From an uncultured Senegalimassilia sp. (GTDB lineage Bacteria > Actinomycetota > Coriobacteriia > Coriobacteriales > Eggerthellaceae), in the NCBI RefSeq assembly GCF_902464545.1, contig NZ_CABQJR010000020.1:1-44086 (forward strand): 44,086 bases of DNA, in the 5' to 3' direction. Made by a program: the position numbers and the translations under genes. The notes below the pieces were generated by a model. That model ran no database searches, had not been told where the DNA came from, and saw only the letters and a program-made list of their open reading frames with translations. Positions 42,631 to 44,086 of this stretch are shown here, one piece after another. Within the stretch, counting starts at the first letter, position 1, and the number at the start of each line of letters is the position of its first letter.

Positions 42631-43985
42631 TGTTGCGACGAAAAGTTACAAAACAGCTGGTCAACTGGAAAAATCACTCGAAAAAGGCCTTGCTTGTCAC
42701 TGGTGCACGCCAAATTGGGAAAAGTTATGCAATCCGTGAATTCGGAACAGCGGAATACGCGTGCTACTTCGAGGTGAATCTTCTGCTCGACAAAACCGCA
42801 AGGGAAGCGCTGATCGGTGCCGAAAACGCAATGGACTTCATCAATCGCGTCGCTTTGCTGTCCGATCGTCCGCTTGTCGAGGGCAAAACGCTGATTTTTA
42901 TCGACGAGATTCAGGAATATCCGGAAATCGTCACGCTCATGAAGGCGCTTACAGAAGATGGGCGCTATTCGTTCGTATTTTCAGGCTCCATGCTGGGTAC
43001 CGAGTTCAAAGGGATCTCGTCGTTTCCAGTGGGTTACATCGAACAGCTGGTCATGCGTCCTATGGACTTCGAGGAGTTTTGCTGGGCCGTGGGCGTTGAG
43101 CAGCGATTTCTGGATCAAGTCAGGCAGTGCTTGCGCGAGCGAAAGCCGGTGGAAGGATATCTTCACGACATCATGATGCGAAACTATCGCGCATATATCG
43201 TGGCAGGCGGCATGCCCGAGGTGGTACAGAAGTACGTGGGTTCGGGCTATTCGCTTGCGGAAACGCGTGCGATGCAGACGTTGCTTGTGCGGCAATACGC
43301 GCAAGACATCGGCAAATATGCAGGTAATCGCGCTTTCGAGGTCCGTGCGATTTTCGACCAGATCCCCGTGCAGCTTGAAGGGGCAGCGCATCGGTTCAAG
43401 CTGTCGTCGCTACGCGATGCGGCACGTATGGAGTCGTTCCATCACGATTTTCTGTGGCTGGTGAACGCCGGGGTCGGTTTGCAGGTGCTGCAAACCACCG
43501 AAGCGCGATGCCCGTTGAAGCGCACGGAGCAGGCATCGAAGTTCAAATTATACGAATCGGATACGGGCATGCTCGTATCGCGCTATCCGCAAAGCACGGC
43601 GCGGTCGATTTATCTTGACATGAAAGACCCTAACCTTGGCGGCGTGTACGAGAACGTGGTTGCGCAGGAGCTGACGGCTTTGGGCATTCCTTTATGGTAT
43701 TACCAGTCCGAACAGGCTGGTGAAGTGGACTTTCTTATAGAGGGGAGAAGCGGGAAGGTCGTTCCCGTCGAGGTGAAATCAGGTAAGAAGGTCCGGGCGC
43801 ATGCGGCGCTGAATCATCTTCTGGACATTCGGGGTTATAAGATTCCAGAAGCGGTGGTGTTGTCTCGCAACAACCTTTCGCAGGAAGGGCGGGTCACGTA
43901 CGCTCCGCTGTACATGACGTTTTGCCTGGATGAGTTGACGGAGGAAAGTGCGGGAGATTTCTCGTTTGCTCCGGCATTGCCGTAG
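42630..43985 (+). CDS. AAA-family ATPase with C-terminal DUF4143 domain
   Basis: 451 residues. Residues near 20-130 form the ATPase domain: LLVTGARQIGKSYAIREF (Walker A variant GARQIGKS), IFIDEIQEYPEIVTLM (Walker B) and FVFSGSMLG. The C-terminal half is DUF4143, with YIVAGGMPEVVQKYV, GGVYENVVAQEL and the nuclease-like stretch EVDFLIEGRSGKVVPVEVKSGKK, which resembles a PD-(D/E)xK fold (D, E, K). Such proteins are common and usually of unknown function. I start at GTG 42630 because GGTGGAGG lies six bases upstream; ATG 42591 would run through the tandem repeat. Codon use is less GC-rich than its neighbours. It is the only gene between the 67-bp repeats. Confidence 0.85.
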   Translation: MLRRKVTKQLVNWKNHSKKALLVTGARQIGKSYAIREFGTAEYACYFEVNLLLDKTAREALIGAENAMDFINRVALLSDRPLVEGKTLIFIDEIQEYPEIVTLMKALTEDGRYSFVFSGSMLGTEFKGISSFPVGYIEQLVMRPMDFEEFCWAVGVEQRFLDQVRQCLRERKPVEGYLHDIMMRNYRAYIVAGGMPEVVQKYVGSGYSLAETRAMQTLLVRQYAQDIGKYAGNRAFEVRAIFDQIPVQLEGAAHRFKLSSLRDAARMESFHHDFLWLVNAGVGLQVLQTTEARCPLKRTEQASKFKLYESDTGMLVSRYPQSTARSIYLDMKDPNLGGVYENVVAQELTALGIPLWYYQSEQAGEVDFLIEGRSGKVVPVEVKSGKKVRAHAALNHLLDIRGYKIPEAVVLSRNNLSQEGRVTYAPLYMTFCLDELTEESAGDFSFAPALP

Positions 43986-44019
43986 AGAGGCAGTCGAACA
44001 AGTTGGGGAAATGGGTGCC

Positions 44020-44086
44020 GGCGATAGGCGCGGCGTTGCAAGATGGCCCGTTGGCCTGCGTGGGGCAGGCCAACGGGCCGTTGTCG
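44020..44086. repeat. 67-bp direct repeat, right copy
   Basis: Perfect copy of 42347-42413, starting 34 bp after the ATPase stop; it reaches the window edge, so the true repeat may be longer. Palindrome arms at 44045-44059 and 44065-44079. Confidence 0.95.

Noticed and set aside
42249..42713. Minus-strand open frame with 11-residue repeats (such as ANRNRIKQHFF)
   Set aside because: The repetition comes from the 33-bp DNA array, and the frame starts inside the ATPase gene.

Overview
This window looks like chromosomal DNA of a high-GC anaerobe of the class Coriobacteriia, most likely the Eggerthella/Slackia group. That is an inference from several things: high-GC codon use; the yebC-ruvCAB order; a giant fused 2-hydroxyacyl-CoA dehydratase activase; a selenocysteine formate dehydrogenase; and a bacterial Elp3. 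No taxonomic search was possible. No tRNA, rRNA, CRISPR array or transposase gene was seen.

Layout. 1-4010 is a lower-GC, plasmid-like maintenance module: ParA and ParB (overlapping genes), a convergent primase/Rep protein, and a probable small counter-transcribed RNA in front of rep. 4379-8751 holds upp, a class-I amidotransferase, mnmA and, convergent, serA. 9003-9804 is a membrane protein gene broken by one extra T. 9923-15148 (minus) is a TetR regulator behind a 1526-residue activase/dehydratase-like protein. 15445-20198 is yebC, ruvC-ruvA-ruvB under a LexA-like box, a small conserved protein and a 2-hydroxyacid dehydrogenase. 20202-24984 is a MerR-controlled unit: merR, a NirJ/AhbD-like radical SAM enzyme and a complete iron/haem/cobalamin-type ABC importer. 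25157-29962 groups Elp3 with a divergent cysteine desulfurase and a methyltransferase, a set that could modify wobble uridines together with MnmA. 30022-35061 (minus) is a Bce-type antimicrobial-peptide sensing module: response regulator, kinase, ATPase, large permease. 35308-40831 is thrH followed by a two-gene formate dehydrogenase operon. 41143-42177 is an asparaginase. 42347-44086 is a cassette with an AAA/DUF4143 ATPase between perfect 67-bp direct repeats.

Most notable points. (1) The catalytic formate dehydrogenase reads through an in-frame TGA at 39185 as selenocysteine, with an fdhF-like SECIS hairpin immediately downstream; ordinary gene calling would split it in two. (2) Its operon leader (36122-36235) folds into a closing stem around two hairpins and has a mutually exclusive alternative hairpin next to the ribosome binding site, as in a riboswitch; I could not match it to a class I know. 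(3) The ATPase cassette at the right end carries 67-bp repeats with a 15-bp perfect palindrome and a 33-bp tandem array running up to its start codon. (4) merR and the radical SAM operon have twin promoters, both with a 19-bp spacer and the same palindrome. (5) The rep leader is overlapped by a compact small RNA with a good promoter and terminator.

How the genes may work together: the formate dehydrogenase pair would exchange electrons between formate/CO2 and a pyridine nucleotide; SerA and ThrH are both serine/threonine-related; MnmA, the cysteine desulfurase, Elp3 and the methyltransferase could together make a modified tRNA wobble base; the MerR unit links a tetrapyrrole-type enzyme with an importer. 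These links are inferred from families and gene order.
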